Positions 49,863-61,525 of a stretch of 64,000 nucleotides of DNA are shown here, one piece after another. The translations under genes and the position numbers were made by a program. The notes under the pieces are model-generated. The model saw nothing but the letters and a program-made list of their open reading frames with translations. It did no database searches and had not been told where the DNA came from. The stretch is from Sabellastarte sp. h YS-2021 (lineage: Eukaryota > Annelida > Polychaeta > Sabellida > Sabellidae). Positions within the stretch are counted from its first letter, which is position 1, and every line of letters starts with the position of its first letter. The DNA lies in contig OZ024929.1 in assembly GCA_964017235.1 (NCBI GenBank), forward strand, positions 28,145,464 through 28,209,463. The letters are read 5' to 3'.

Positions 49863-50129
49863 AATTGTAAATTAAACGAGACTTACCTGTAAGTTGAAGT
49901 TTGATTGAAGTTCTACGAGTCCTAAACAGGAACGAAGGAATTACATGCCCACCACTACAATAAAGGGTGATTCTGCTCCCACCCATATCGGGCCATGTAT
50001 CCACTGTTGTTAAAGTCTGACTGGGTTATCAACATTCCTTATCTCATGTAATTCCTTCGTTCCTGTTTAGGACTCGTAGAACTTCAATCAAACTTCAACT
50101 TACAGGTAAGTCTCGTTTAATTTACAATT
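49863..50129. mobile_element. Foldback MITE with splice-consensus arms
   Basis: Nearly perfect inverted arms of about 85 bases lie at 49863-49947 and 50045-50129 (AATTGTAAATTAAACGAGAC... and its complement). Each arm contains CTTACAGGTAAGTCTCG on one strand, an ideal acceptor CAG directly followed by an ideal donor GTAAGT (50100-50111 on plus; complement in the left arm). Part of the interior and the left flank are related to the SDR 3' region at 45338-45403. No coding. Confidence 0.75.
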
Positions 50130-51099
50130 ATGTATTCTGTTACTCTACATGTATATTAACTGCTGTATATTATTTTTGTACTCCTTGAGTACAGATAACT
50201 ATGATACTGAAATTATTCACAATAGTTCCCCTTTGGCCGATGAGTTGAAAAAAATACAAAGTAGGGTGTGTGCCTTTGCATGCATATTGGTGATAACATG
50301 AGCATGGGCAATGTGAGATTGGTGAAGATGTGAGACATGTATAAAACATTAAACATACTTCATAATATTTACAGAATAAAACACTTCTTTCTGTGGAATA
50401 TCGTGATTTTTGATAAATCACGATATTGCCCAGAAAGAATTATACCAAAAGTGTTTATTTTTTTATCTTTTTTATTTAGAAATAATTGAATATAAAAGAG
50501 CAAGAACTTTCCTTTGCAGAGATTTGGCACTATGAAAGTATATGAGAAGAGAGTAGAATGTTTGTGAAAAGTCTCTTTCAATACAGTGTGATGTCACAAA
50601 CCAATTTAATTCACGTCATACATTACCTACTTTTTCTCCAAAGAGACTGAAGAAAATCAATATCACTCCCCCCCCCTCAGCTTGTTGTTCTCAAATGCTG
50701 CACATCATTATGTGCCGTGACAATGATGTATCAAGTAAACACCATCTGCATACTTTGTTTACATTTCAAGATGAAAAGGGCATCTGAGTAATATTTTTTA
50801 TCCGAAACGGACAATATCACGTCATATTGCCCGCAAATACTTCAATCTGATTGGCTGAAACTCACTTGAGGTATAATAATACACAATAATGTATTTTATT
50901 TAAAAATTTATGTAACTATGTAATCCCAGTGTTTGTCTTTATAAATATAAATTACCTGACCTCAAAAATCAAATTTATTATATCTGCAACATAGTTTACA
51001 TATTCAGCCAATTAAAATCCTTGAAGCTTCTCAAGGTGTTGGGAAATACAATTTTTATTGCACGGTTATATGTTTTGGCTAAAATTATACACTTTTGGT
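50130..51099. other. INTS10 intron, no recognised feature
   Basis: AT-rich. It contains a small inverted repeat of the form AATATCGTGATTT...AAATCACGATATT near 50397-50426, close to a local hairpin. Otherwise nothing is recognised. Confidence 0.45.
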
Positions 51100-51362
51100 T
51101 AAATTAGGCAGGAGAAAATTACGTAAAAAAACCTCAAAAATTCTTTTACCAGTTTGAACTCTTGAAATTCATACTTCGTTGGAAAGGGTGGGCATTTACC
51201 CACATTTTAATGTGAACATATGCACCATCGTGGACAACTTTAGTACTTATACACACATCCCAATGTAAGATTTTTCCTGTCTGACTTTTCATCTGCCTGC
51301 CTAGCCAGTCGCCATGCATGAAAACAACAACCACACAGCCTTTATAGGCTGTGGGGTGACGT
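51100..51362 (+). mobile_element. 3' fragment of a C-type (pearl/Helentron-like) element
   Basis: The end matches the C-family 3' terminus: CATGCATGAAAACAACAACC, then the hairpin CAGCCTTTATAGGCTG and TGGGGTGA. A TGCCTGCCTAGCC stretch sits where C1 and C2 have CCCGCCC. No 5' end or tandem core was recognised, so this is a truncated or diverged copy; its left limit is approximate. Confidence 0.55.
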
Positions 51363-52019
51363 ATTTAAAATTTCAAGCCATAAACAGTGATGTCATCCCC
51401 TTCTTTAATCCACAGTAAAGATATATGTAATGTCAAAGATATCTCTCCCTTCGACCTTGAGTCCACACCAAAGGATTATCAATTCACAGAGTTAAACAAT
51501 TCTTTTCATTGCCTCATTGGTATCCTTCCTTAGGTAGCAGTTCCACTATGCTGATTGGGTCACAAACCTACCTAAAGGGTGAAGAAAAACCCATTCACAA
51601 TCCCTGGGTGTATTTTATGATTGGTTTCCAATAGCCTTCTGAGTGACAGTGCAATTGGTTTTAAAATTCTTTCAACTAGTTCCCGAAAAAGTTGCGATTG
51701 TTTCCCCGATCTAACCGACTGATTCTCAAATATAATCCAACTGGTTCCCATATCTTTCCAAATGGCTTACAAATCTTCTGAAGCTCTATATGATAGCTAG
51801 GATTGGCTAAAGATATAGGAAAAATTGTTTTACCAATGTTAAGGTAGGTTTATGACTGGTTTAAGACAGTTTGCGATAAATTTTCACAGTTTAAAATAAA
51901 ATAATTGGGAAGACACCCCGAGTGTTCCAACTGGATTCAAAATGCTCCCGAAATCCGGTCAAAACTGCCAGTCCTAAACATTCCAATTGTGGTTTACGAG
52001 TATTCCAAATGAAACTAGA

Positions 52020-52655
52020 TACACAGCGTATCCCCGGCTAGCTATAATATTTTTTTGTTAGAGCGGTAACAGCCAATAATAAAGGAGGTATATGGCCTCA
52101 CAGTCTAAGGTACCATTTTGAGTCATTTTAGCAGGCCTAAGGTGACCTTGAAAACAATAGCCAAGGTCAACAAACTGGATGATGGTACTCCATCATGTAC
52201 TCAACCTCCAAAGCTATTTTCAATAGTTCCATGCAATGGATCCAAAAAGGCCAAAAAGGCCAAAAAGCCTCGGTGAGGTACTTTGGCGGTCTGTGGATGA
52301 CCTTCAATGAAGAGCTTCAAGGTCAAATTTCTGCATGCTTACAGAGGATATATATGTGTATTATCTATACCAGCCATAGGATGACCTAACTTTCTGTATA
52401 TGAGAACTGGGCCAAAATGTGAAAAAATGGCCAAAATCTGACCTTTAAGAGGCCACCAGTGACCTTGAAATTGAAGGTCAAGGTCACAAAACAATAGCGT
52501 TTGTGGCATTGCTCATATATACCCACATACCAAATTTGAAAGGTCTAACTAAAATATTTTTAAAGTTATCGCATCCAAAAGGAAATCTCTGCGGCGGCGG
52601 CATGACCGTACTGAATCCTAAGTATCCCTGACTTTTATCCGGGGATACCATGATT
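52020..52655 (+). mobile_element. Short Helentron-like element D
   Basis: Subterminal GTATCCCCGG at about 52029 is inverted as CCGGGGATAC at about 52640, where a hairpin GTATCCCTGA...TCCGGGGATAC forms the 3' end. A GCGGCGGCGGCATGACC stretch lies about 25-40 bases before it. The interior has scattered GGTCAAGGTCAC-like words but no regular long array. It is related in its ends to element A (GTATCCACC type). It has no protein. Confidence 0.6.
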
Positions 52656-53114
52656 GACCTCCAGAATGGACAATTTATGGCATCACAAGCCTATCAGGGA
52701 GTATCATTGTGGATATGGTACTGCCCTCTTAAACTCTATCAAAGCCAGTCAAGAGAGATAACGTACAGATTAAATATTTACTGTTATTGGATTTTCTCCC
52801 TTCCTTGATGTAAATCAAAGCCAGATAATATGTACACACGAGAACGTAACTGAACTTAAAGTAATGTACATCTAGATTTAATCGGATAAAAGAATTACTG
52901 TGATTGAATTCACTCATAGATTAATCTGGGGTCAAGCAGTAGACCACACAAGCACTCTTTGCTGCTAGTCATGGGTAATCCCCACCTATAACAACCAATA
53001 TTTTGCATTTTCTGATTTTGCATCTCTTGAAACTGGTTCTATTTTTTACCTAAACTTTCCCCTGCAGCAGTTTTAGTTGTAGAGAGTCTTTACATATACC
53101 ATAGCAGACCTCAC
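52656..53114. other. INTS10 intron tail
   Basis: AT-rich intron just downstream (minus sense) of exon e; nothing recognised. Confidence 0.55.
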
Positions 53115-53272
53115 CTGTAAAAGAGTCCGGCTCCACCTTGCCCATGTAGTTAACAATACAGTACAGACACAGTGCTGTGCTGCCATAGAACACTTGACTT
53201 AAATGCTGAGGGTCGACAGGGGACGTCAGGTGGTCATACTGACTCAACAACTGTTGCCATGTGTACTCCAAG
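53115..53272 (-). CDS. Integrator complex subunit 10, exon e
   Basis: A 158-base minus exon, acceptor TATTTTAG and donor GTGAGG, entering phase 2 and leaving phase 1. The translation runs LEYTWQQLLSQYDHL... SQVFYGSTALCLYCIVNYM...EPDSFTG. It corresponds to the VVYSTMLVFFKNAFQYVNSIQPSLFQG segment of vertebrate INTS10, a helical part of the subunit. The next intron downstream is 14.6 kb and holds the SDR gene, the LINE and the 535-bp array. Confidence 0.82.
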
Positions 53273-54118
53273 CTAAAATAACAGGTCACTTTTTAGCAGA
53301 TCTACAGAACTATAACCTAATGTCTTGTTGCTGTATTCATGCATATTTTCTATCGATAATTCCACATACAACTCCTATCAGTAATTAGTGGTAAAATATT
53401 TTCTATACCTATTTTTATTTATTATGAATTTGGAAGACATGCTTTCAACAAATAAGATTACTTAAGAGGAGCAGCTAATTCAATCTATTCCAATTCACAA
53501 GCATAACCCATCTCACCATGGTACCAAATGTGACCGTGAATATGTGGTGGTGTAGAAGTAATCAAAAATGACATTCTTTTCTGAAAAATGTTCATGGGGC
53601 AAAGAGTAATTTCTAGCTAATCATACATTCAAGCAAGGATTCATGTACAGGAAAACCTGTCCTCTCAAATCCCACTGACTATCCAAAATAATTCTACTTG
53701 ATCAGAAATTCCAGAGAAAAGGGGTAAATTTTGATTGAAAAGGTACTTTATGTACCTGATATTTATTTTTACTTAATAGGAAATTCTACTTTACAGATTT
53801 ATACTTAAAGAAGTTCAATTAGTTCTAATCACAAATTTTGATTAGCTAGTTATAGTACAAACTAAAGGTAATTTAAATTCACTGATCTCCTTGTAAATGA
53901 GTAAGTAGATATATTTTTTAATGAAAAAGTGTCATTACCCAAGTGTTACACTGCACCAATTCAAATAACAAAATGTTTAGAAAAAAAACAATACATAAGA
54001 CATAAAAACACAAAAGATATGCTAAGATAAAACTGAAAGAATGAATGAGATAAACCATGCTAGGTTATGTCAGTATGTAGTATTAAGATGGATGGTTTGT
54101 ATTATGCAAGGTACTCAC
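53273..54118. other. INTS10 intron between exons d and e
   Basis: AT-rich intron of 846 bases, nothing recognised. Confidence 0.6.
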
Positions 54119-54266
54119 TTAGTGGTACAAAAGTAGTTGTGTAGGTTCCATCCCAGGTGTTTACTGGTAAGACAGAGAAGTTCCAGCATCCTATCCCAGG
54201 GGTTGCTAATGTAATATTCTTTCTCTTGTACACTTGCTCTACGAGAGCTCACAGACTGGGGCACCA
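54119..54266 (-). CDS. Integrator complex subunit 10, exon d
   Basis: A 148-base minus exon, acceptor TTTTTAG and donor GTGAGT. It reads VVPQSVSSRRASVQEKEYYI then NPWDRMLELLCLTSKHLGWN. The NPWDRMLELL box matches DPWERLFKIL of vertebrate INTS10, and the preceding serine/arginine-rich stretch matches its SPSKRSSQKYIIEG region. Phases agree with exons c and e. Confidence 0.87.
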
Positions 54267-54837
54267 CTAAAAAGTCACATGATTAAGGAGGAAACAAACA
54301 GTGAAAGTCTTCAAAGATAAACCTACTTGACTGGATTTTACAAGGTGACTTGTCACTGATACATTTTTAAAAAAAAATTTAAGTCCTGTAACTTAAGTTA
54401 CTCAGGTAACACCCCCATCTCCTGTACAGTGGCCTCAAGAAATGTCACATACCAAGTTGTTTAAGCATGCTACTCTATCAAGTGTCTTAGTAGGCACATA
54501 TATGTTTTACATCAAGACATATACTTGAAATAAACTGCAACTACAATTGCTTGCCGCACTTCCCAATTAACCAACATGGTGCAACTGGGTGAAAAACCTG
54601 AAGAAATCTGCCACAGAACATGGTATAACTCTGAAATCAACTTGAATTTTATACAGGGGTTCTTATCCAAGGTTGACATGAGCATGTATTCTTGCTTACC
54701 TGAGGGTGGCCTGAGCATGCCCTTGATACTTACCTGTAACTGTAGAATGTCTGGGATTCTTCCCTGAGGGTGGGGGTGACATTAGAATGTCTAGGGTTAT
54801 TATTACCTGTAACTAGAGCAAAGTCTGGGGTTCTTAC
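54267..54837. repeat. INTS10 intron with ~75-bp tandem copies of the exon c donor region
   Basis: Between about 54685 and 54880 a unit of about 75 bases occurs three times in tandem, the third copy being the true end of exon c with its donor. The unit contains ACCTGAGGGTGGGGGTGACA (plus strand) followed by a TTACCTGTAACT block. One intronic copy keeps a GTAAG-type donor and the other has lost the GT. The rest of the intron is unremarkable. Confidence 0.6.
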
Positions 54838-54990
54838 CTAAGGGTGGGGGTGACATGAGCATGTCTGGTGTGGGTGGCTGGGTGATATACGTGATGTAGA
54901 ACTCCATGGCTTTTTGCAACCAGTTTAACAGCAAAGGGCGACAGGAAGTGGATAGGGAGGCCTTCAGAACTAACGGCAGCAAGTTACAAA
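54838..54990 (-). CDS. Integrator complex subunit 10, exon c
   Basis: A 153-base minus exon, acceptor TTATTTCAG and donor GTAAGA, entering phase 1 and leaving phase 1. The translation VCNLLPLVLKASLS... LLNWLQKAMEFYITYI...DMLMSPPPL matches VCDVLPLII...YLNKAAEFYINYVT...DLMSPSKR of vertebrate INTS10. Its 3' end and donor are duplicated in tandem within the following intron. Confidence 0.9.
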
Positions 54991-55572
54991 CTGAAATAAA
55001 GGGAAGGTCAAAGATGTCAGAAGGTTACACATTTCAATTTTAGTATGTGCAGATTCTATGGATGTAGTGTACACCCAATCCGTATAAAACAATAGCAAAA
55101 ATATTTAGATCCCAGAACAAAAGTGGTATCCTTGATATAAATATTTGATAATAGTCTCACAGAAACCAAATCACTGTGCAGTGATTGTTAACAGATACAA
55201 CTCAACTCAACATCTATGATTTTAATAGACTTATTGACTGAATTAGTTAATTGTCTATTAGTAAACACAAGGCTGAATTTATCAAATACATGGATGCAGT
55301 CCAGTATATTTTCACTTTCCTACATTGGGCAAAAACGGGTACAACTCTCTGTCAGCTCTATTCTCTGACAGCTTTATTAAGATGTATCAAAGATAAATTC
55401 TGATATTTGTAGCAAGAAATAGCATCAAGAAACCCATGACAATATAACAGGTATTTCATAAGTTAATACAAAAACAGAATGTGTTTCTGATGGTGAGGAG
55501 CCCAAAATACCTTTGAAATTAAAAAAAAAAACCCAAAAAAAAAACCAACAGATAGTGAGTAACAGATTTTAC
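54991..55572. other. INTS10 intron between exons b and c
   Basis: AT-rich 582-base intron with A-rich runs near 55515-55545; nothing else recognised. Confidence 0.6.
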
Positions 55573-55654
55573 CTAAGTATTTTCTGTAACAGTTCACAGG
55601 TGATGACATCTGATGTACCTTTTCTGCTTCAATTAGAGATTCTGCCAGCTTAAT
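55573..55654 (-). CDS. Integrator complex subunit 10, exon b
   Basis: An 82-base minus exon, acceptor GTTTCAG and donor GTAAAA. It reads IKLAESLIEAEKVHQMSSP then VNCYRKYL, matching [25 protein letters not shown] of vertebrate INTS10. It enters in phase 0 and leaves in phase 1, joining exon c correctly. Confidence 0.9.
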
Positions 55655-55828
55655 CTGAAACATGGACAATGTTACATTCCCTTAAAATACTTTGTGACGT
55701 TTACTAAGACATTTTACTTATCCTTGAGTGTAAGTTACTTCAGATATCCACGATTATAGAAACATGTTGTGAATTTTAAACTTTCATTTAAGTTGGAATT
55801 AACACCTTACTCATATAATCAGTAAAAA

Positions 55829-57240
55829 ATAGCATCAGAGATGCACGTACCTCACAGCCTGGGGAAATAGTTTGCAACACCAGGAGATACAGAAGTAGTA
55901 AAACAGTACAAAGATGAGGAGAGTTTCAGAGCAGTGTCAGTTATATAAATGTCCAAATAATGATTAAGTACAGAAAATAACATTTAAGAGAAAGAAAATA
56001 TATGTAAAGATAAAGTATTAAAACAAGACAATTCAATAGCAAGATGACAGCATTAATCAGTAAACTAAAAATTATGAAGCTGTAAAATTTATAGAAGAAT
56101 AGCTGTCAATGGAAATAGTACAATTATGTAATAGTGCATGTAATAATCAGTTGCAGCAATCCATATATCTTTGTCATAAGAGAAACATGTCTCAAATATG
56201 GCAGATGAACATTGTTTGGCAGAGCCAAAGCTAAAGGTCATAGCATGATGCACACCTTCACCCCCTAACCAAGGTCCCTACCAAGTGTCAACCTTCTACA
56301 CCTTACAAAATAGCCCGGACAAGATTTTAAAACTCATGGTCACTATTACAAGATCAAAGGTCAAATCAAGATCACACCATGATGTTACACACACCTACAG
56401 CCCCTAAGCAATGTCCCTATCACATATCAACTTCGTACACTTTACGGTTTCAGAGATATGGCTCAGACAAAATTTTAAAGGTCAAGGTCACTACGGCAAG
56501 ACCAAAGGTCAAATCAAGGTCACACCAAGACGTTGCACACCTACAACCCTCAACCAATATCCCTAACAATTATCAAATCCCTACACTTTACGGTAACTGA
56601 GATATAGCCAGGACAAATTATTTAGGTCAAGGTCACTATGACAAGGTCAAATCAGGTCACACCATGACGTTGCACACCTAAAACCCCAACCAATGTCCCT
56701 ACCAAGTAACAACTTCCTACACTTTACACTTTCCAAGATATAGCCCAGACAAGATTTTTATATGTCAAGGTCACTATAGCAAGGTTAAAGGTCAAATCAA
56801 GGTCACACTATGACGTTGCACCTACAACCCCAACCAATGTCCCAACCAAACATCAACTTCCTACACCTTACAGTTTCTGAGATATAGCCCAGTTAAGATA
56901 TTATAGGTCAAGGTCATTACAGGAAGGTCAAAGGTCAAATCAAGGTCACACCATGATACGCACATCTACACCCTCTAACTAATGTCCCTACCATGTAACA
57001 ACTTCCTACACCTTATGGTTTCCGAGATATAGCCCGGACAAGATTTTCAAACTCAAGGTCACTACGGCAAGGTCAAAAGTCAAATCAAGGTAACCATCAA
57101 TGTCCCTACCAAGTATCAACTTCCTACATCTTATGGTTTCTGAGATACAGCCCAGACCAACTTTTGCCTGCTGTTCGCCTGCCCATCTGGACACTATGGG
57201 TGAAAACAATACCCCAACAGCCCTTAAGGGCTGTGGGATA
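55829..57240 (+). mobile_element. Helentron/pearl-like element C3 (older copy)
   Basis: It has the same 5' end as C1 and C2 (TAGCATCAGAGATGCACG, ACCTCACAGCC), at least six diverged units of about 146 bases (GGTCAAGGTCACTA landmark), and the same 3' hairpin CAGCCCTTAAGGGCTG followed by TGGGATA. Substitutions and shortened units show it is older than C1 and C2. It lies in the 6.3 kb INTS10 intron between exons a and b. Confidence 0.7.
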
Positions 57241-57869
57241 AAAAGTGGTTCTTCACATTAAAAAGACTTTTTCACTTGTTTCTACCACAAGCACAAAAAA
57301 ATAGCAGAGAATACCATTAACAACACTACTCTTCAGTTCTACAGGTGGATATTGTTTGTTATTAATTATAAACTAGAGGATCGCTCGCAAAAAAAAAAGA
57401 TAATGTTTTTGCATAGCAAAAACAAAGCGTCCCGAAAAGGATATAAAGGTGAGTGCTAAAGTATTAAGAAAATGCTTCGTTTCTAGCCTTATACTGTTGT
57501 GGCAACCAAAGTCAGCGCAGTCTGCTCTATCTAGCACGGTTTTCAAGATATAAGCATTTTTGTGTTTTGCAAAAAATAAAAAAATTTAAAATGTCCGCTA
57601 TATTTGGCGAGACAAAAATATTTTGAAAATTGGCATGGCTACTCTGCAGAGATACCCAGCAGGTCCAAAATTTTGTTGAGTTCACTCCATATAGCACGGT
57701 TTTCGAGATATAAGCATTTTTGTGTTTTGCAAAAACTTTGAAAATTCAAAATGGCCACCATTTTTGGGGAGACAAAAATTTTTGTCAAGACCACTGCCGT
57801 GGTATGTATCTCCCGCCGAGCATTAAAGCAGAAGAAATAGCTTTTCCGAGATATTCACAATTTTTCATT

Positions 57870-60412
57870 TTCGTGTGTGAAAGGTCTTCCAAAAGTAGGT
57901 GAATGAGTTATTTGAGAAAAATTGGCTATCTGCAATACTATTAAGAGATAATTCACATTTACTCATTTTGAGTAGGTGAATAATTATCTATGGGTCTGAA
58001 ACTTCACCAAGTGAAAGCTCTCCCAAAAGTAGGTGAAGTTATTTGAGAAAAATTGGCTATCTGCAATACTTTTAGAGATAATTCGCATTTACTCATTTTG
58101 AGTAGGTGAGTAATTAGCTATGGGTCTGAAACTTCACCATGTGAAAGCTCTCCCACAAGTAGATGAATGAGTATTTGAGAAAAATTGGGTATCCGCAATA
58201 CTTTTACAGATAATTAGCATTTACTCATTTTGAGTAGGTGAATAAATAGCTATGGGTCTGAAACTTCACAGAGTGAAAGCTCTCCCAAAAGTAGGTGAAT
58301 GAGTTATTTGAGAAAAATTGGCTATCTACAATACTTTTAGAGATAATTCACATTTACTCATTTTGAGTAGGTGAATAATTAGCTATGGGTCTGAAACTTC
58401 ACCAAGTGAAAGCTCTGCCAAAAGTAGGTGAATGAGTTATTTGAGAAAAATTGGCTATCTGCAATACTTTTAGAGATAATTCGCATTTACTCATTTTGAG
58501 TAGGTGAGTAATTTGCTATGGGTCTGAAACTTCACCAAGTGAAAGCTCTCCCAAAAGTAGGTGAATGAGTTATTTGAGAAAAATTGGCTATCTGCAATAC
58601 TTTTAGAGATAATTCGCATTTACTCATTTTGAGTAAGTGAGTAATTAGCTATGGGTCTGAAACTTCACCAAGTGAAAGCTCTCCCAAAAGTAGGTGAATG
58701 AGTTATTTGAGAAAAATTGGCTATCTGCAATACTTTTAGAGATAATTCGCATTTACTCATTTTGAGTAGGTGAGTAATTAGCTATGGGTCTGAAACTTCA
58801 CCAAGTGAAAGCTCTCCCAAAAGTAGGTGAATGAGTTATTTGAGAAAAATTGGCTATCTGCAATACTTTTAGAGATAATTCGCATTTACTCATTTTCAGT
58901 AGGTGAGTAATTAGCTACGGGTCTGAAACTTCACCAAGTGAAAGCTCTGCCAAAAGTAGGTGAATGAGTTATTTGAGAAAAATTGGCTATCTGCAATACT
59001 TTTAGAGATAATTCGCATTTACTCATTTTGAGTAGGTGAGTAATTAGCTATGGGTCTGAAACTTCACAGAGTGAAAGCTCTCCCAAAAGTAGGTGAATGA
59101 GTTATTTGAGAAAAATTGGCTATCTGCAATACTTTTAGAGATAATTCGCATTTACTCATTTTGAGTAGGTGAGTAATTAGCTATGGGTCTGAAACTTCAC
59201 CATGTGAAAGCTCTCCCAAAAGTAGGTGAATGAGTTATTTGAGAAAAACTGGCTATCTGCAATACTTTTAGAGATAATTCGCATTTACTCATTTTGAGTA
59301 AGTGAGTAATTAGCTATGGGTCTGAAACTTCACCAAGTGAAAGCTCTCCCAAAAGTAGGTGAATGAGTTATTTGAGAAAAATTGGCTATCTGCAATACTT
59401 TTAGAGATAATTCACATTTACTCATTTTCAGTAGGTGAGTAATTAGCTATGGGTCTGAAACTTCACCAAGTGAAAGCTCTGCCAAAAGTAGGTGAATGAG
59501 TTATTTGAGAAAAATTGGCTATCTGCAATACTTTTAGAGATAATTCACATTTACTCATTTTGAGTAGGTGAGTAATTAGCTATGGGTCTGAAACTTCACA
59601 GAGTGAAAGCTCTCGCAAAAGTAGGTGAATGAGTTATTTGAGAAAAATTGGCTATCTGCAATACTTTTAGAGATAATTCGCATTTACTCATTTTGAGTAA
59701 GTGAGTAATTAGCTATGGGTCTGAAACTTCACCAAGTGAAAGCTCTCCCAAAAGTAGGTGAATGAGTTATTTGAGAAAAATTGGCTATCTGCAATACTTT
59801 TACAGATAATTCGCATTTACTCATTTTGAGTAGGTGAGTAATTAGCTATGGGTCTGAAACTTCACCATGTGAAAGCTCTCCCAAAAGTAGGTGAATGAGT
59901 TATTTGAGAAAAATTGGCTATCTGCAATACTTTTAGAGATAATTCGCATTTACTCATTTTGAGTAAGTGAGTAATTAGCTATGGGTCTGAAACTTCACCA
60001 AGTGAAAGCTCTCCCAAAAGTAGGTGAATGAGTTATTTGAGAAAAATTGGCTATCTGCAATACTTTTAGAGATAATTCGCATTTACTCATTTTGAGTAGG
60101 TGAGTAATTAGCTATGGGTCTGAAACTTCACCATGTGAAAGCTCTCCCAAAAGTAGGTGAATGAGTTATTTGAGAAAAATTGGCTATCTGCAATACTTTT
60201 AGAGATAATTCGCATTTACTCATTTTGAGTAGGTGAGTAATTGGCTATGGGTCTGAAACTTCACCATGTGAAAGCTCTTCCAAAAGTAGGTGAATGAGTT
60301 ATTTGAGAAAAATTGGCCATCTGCAATACTTTTAGAGGTAATTCGCATTTACTCTTTTTGAGTAGGTGAGCAATTAGCTATGGGTCTGAAACTTCACCAA
60401 GTGAAAGCTCTT
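57870..60412. repeat. 133-bp tandem array (19 copies) inside element E
   Basis: The landmark TGGGTCTGAAACTTCAC occurs 19 times, at 57991, 58121, 58253, 58386, 58519 and then every 133 bases to 60381. Each unit also carries GTGAAAGCTCTCCCAAAAGT, TTTGAGAAAAATTGGCTATC and GCATTTACTCATTTTGAGTA. Units are nearly identical apart from the first three, so the array was homogenised or amplified recently. Confidence 0.88.
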
Positions 60413-61525
60413 TGGGATAGCTGCTCTGCAGAGATGCCCTGAAGATAAAAAATTTCGTCGAAATCGCTCTATGTAGCACGGTTTTCGAAATATTAGCATT
60501 TTTGTGTTTTGCAATTTTTGCGCAAAAATTCGAAAATTCAAAATGGCCGCCATTTTTGGCAAGACAAAATTTTTTTGAAAATTGGCATGGCTACTCTCCA
60601 GAGATACCCAGTGGGTCAAAAATTTCGTCGAAATCGCTCTATCTAGCACGGTTTTCGAGATATAAGCATTTTGGTGTTTTGCAATTTTGCGAAAAATTCG
60701 AAAATTCAAAATGGCCGCCATTTTTTGCGAGAAATTTTTTGTTTGAAAATTGGCATGGCTACTCTGCAGAGATACCCTGTGGGTCAAAAATTTCGTCGAA
60801 ATCGCTCTATCTAGCAGGGTTTTTGAGATATAAGCATTTTTATGTTTTGCAATTTTTGCGAAAAATTCGAAAATTCAAAATGGCCGCCATTTTTGGCGAG
60901 ACAAATTTTTTTGAAAATTGGCATGGCTACTCTGCAAATATACCCTGCGGGTCAAAAATTTCGTCGAAATCGCTCTATCTAGCAGGGTTTTCGAGATATA
61001 AGCATTTTTATGTTTTGCAATTTTTGCGAAAAATTCGAAAATTCAAAATGGCCGCCATTTTTGGCGAGACAAAATTTTTTTCAAAATTGGGATAACTACT
61101 CTGCAGAGATACCCTGCGGGTCAAAAATTTCGTCGAAATTGCTCTATCTAGCACGGTTTTCGAGATATAAGCATTTTTGTGTTTTGCAATTTTTGCGAAA
61201 ATTTCGAAAATTCAAAATGGCCGCCATTTTTGGCGAGACAAAAATTTTTTGAAAATTGGGAAAAGTACTCCGCAGAGATATCCTGCGGGTCAAAAATTTT
61301 GTCGAAATTGCTCTATCTAGCACGGTTTTTGAGATATAAGCATTTTTGTGTTTTGCAATTTTTGCGAAAATTTCGAAAATTCAAAATGGCCGCCATTTTG
61401 GGCGAGACAAAAATTTTTTGAAAATTGGGAAAACTACTCCGCAGAGATACCCTGCGGGTCAAAAATTTCGTCGAAATCGCTCTATCTAGCACGGTTTTCG
61501 AGATATAAGCATTTTTGTGTTTTCC
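60413..61525. repeat. ~169-bp tandem array in element E
   Basis: CAAAATGGCCGCCATTTTT recurs with ATGG at 60543, 60711, 60880, 61049, 61217 and 61386, a period of 168-169 bases. Each unit also has GGTCAAAAATTTCGTCGAAA and TAGCACGGTTTTCGAGATAT. Two diverged units of the same array lie left of the 133-bp array (ATGG at 57751 and a weaker one near 57593). The open frames here are by-products of the repeat. Confidence 0.85.

Noticed and set aside
57870-60412. Regular repeats that could suggest a CRISPR array
   Set aside because: The whole 133-bp unit repeats, with no unique spacers, and the context is animal DNA with introns.
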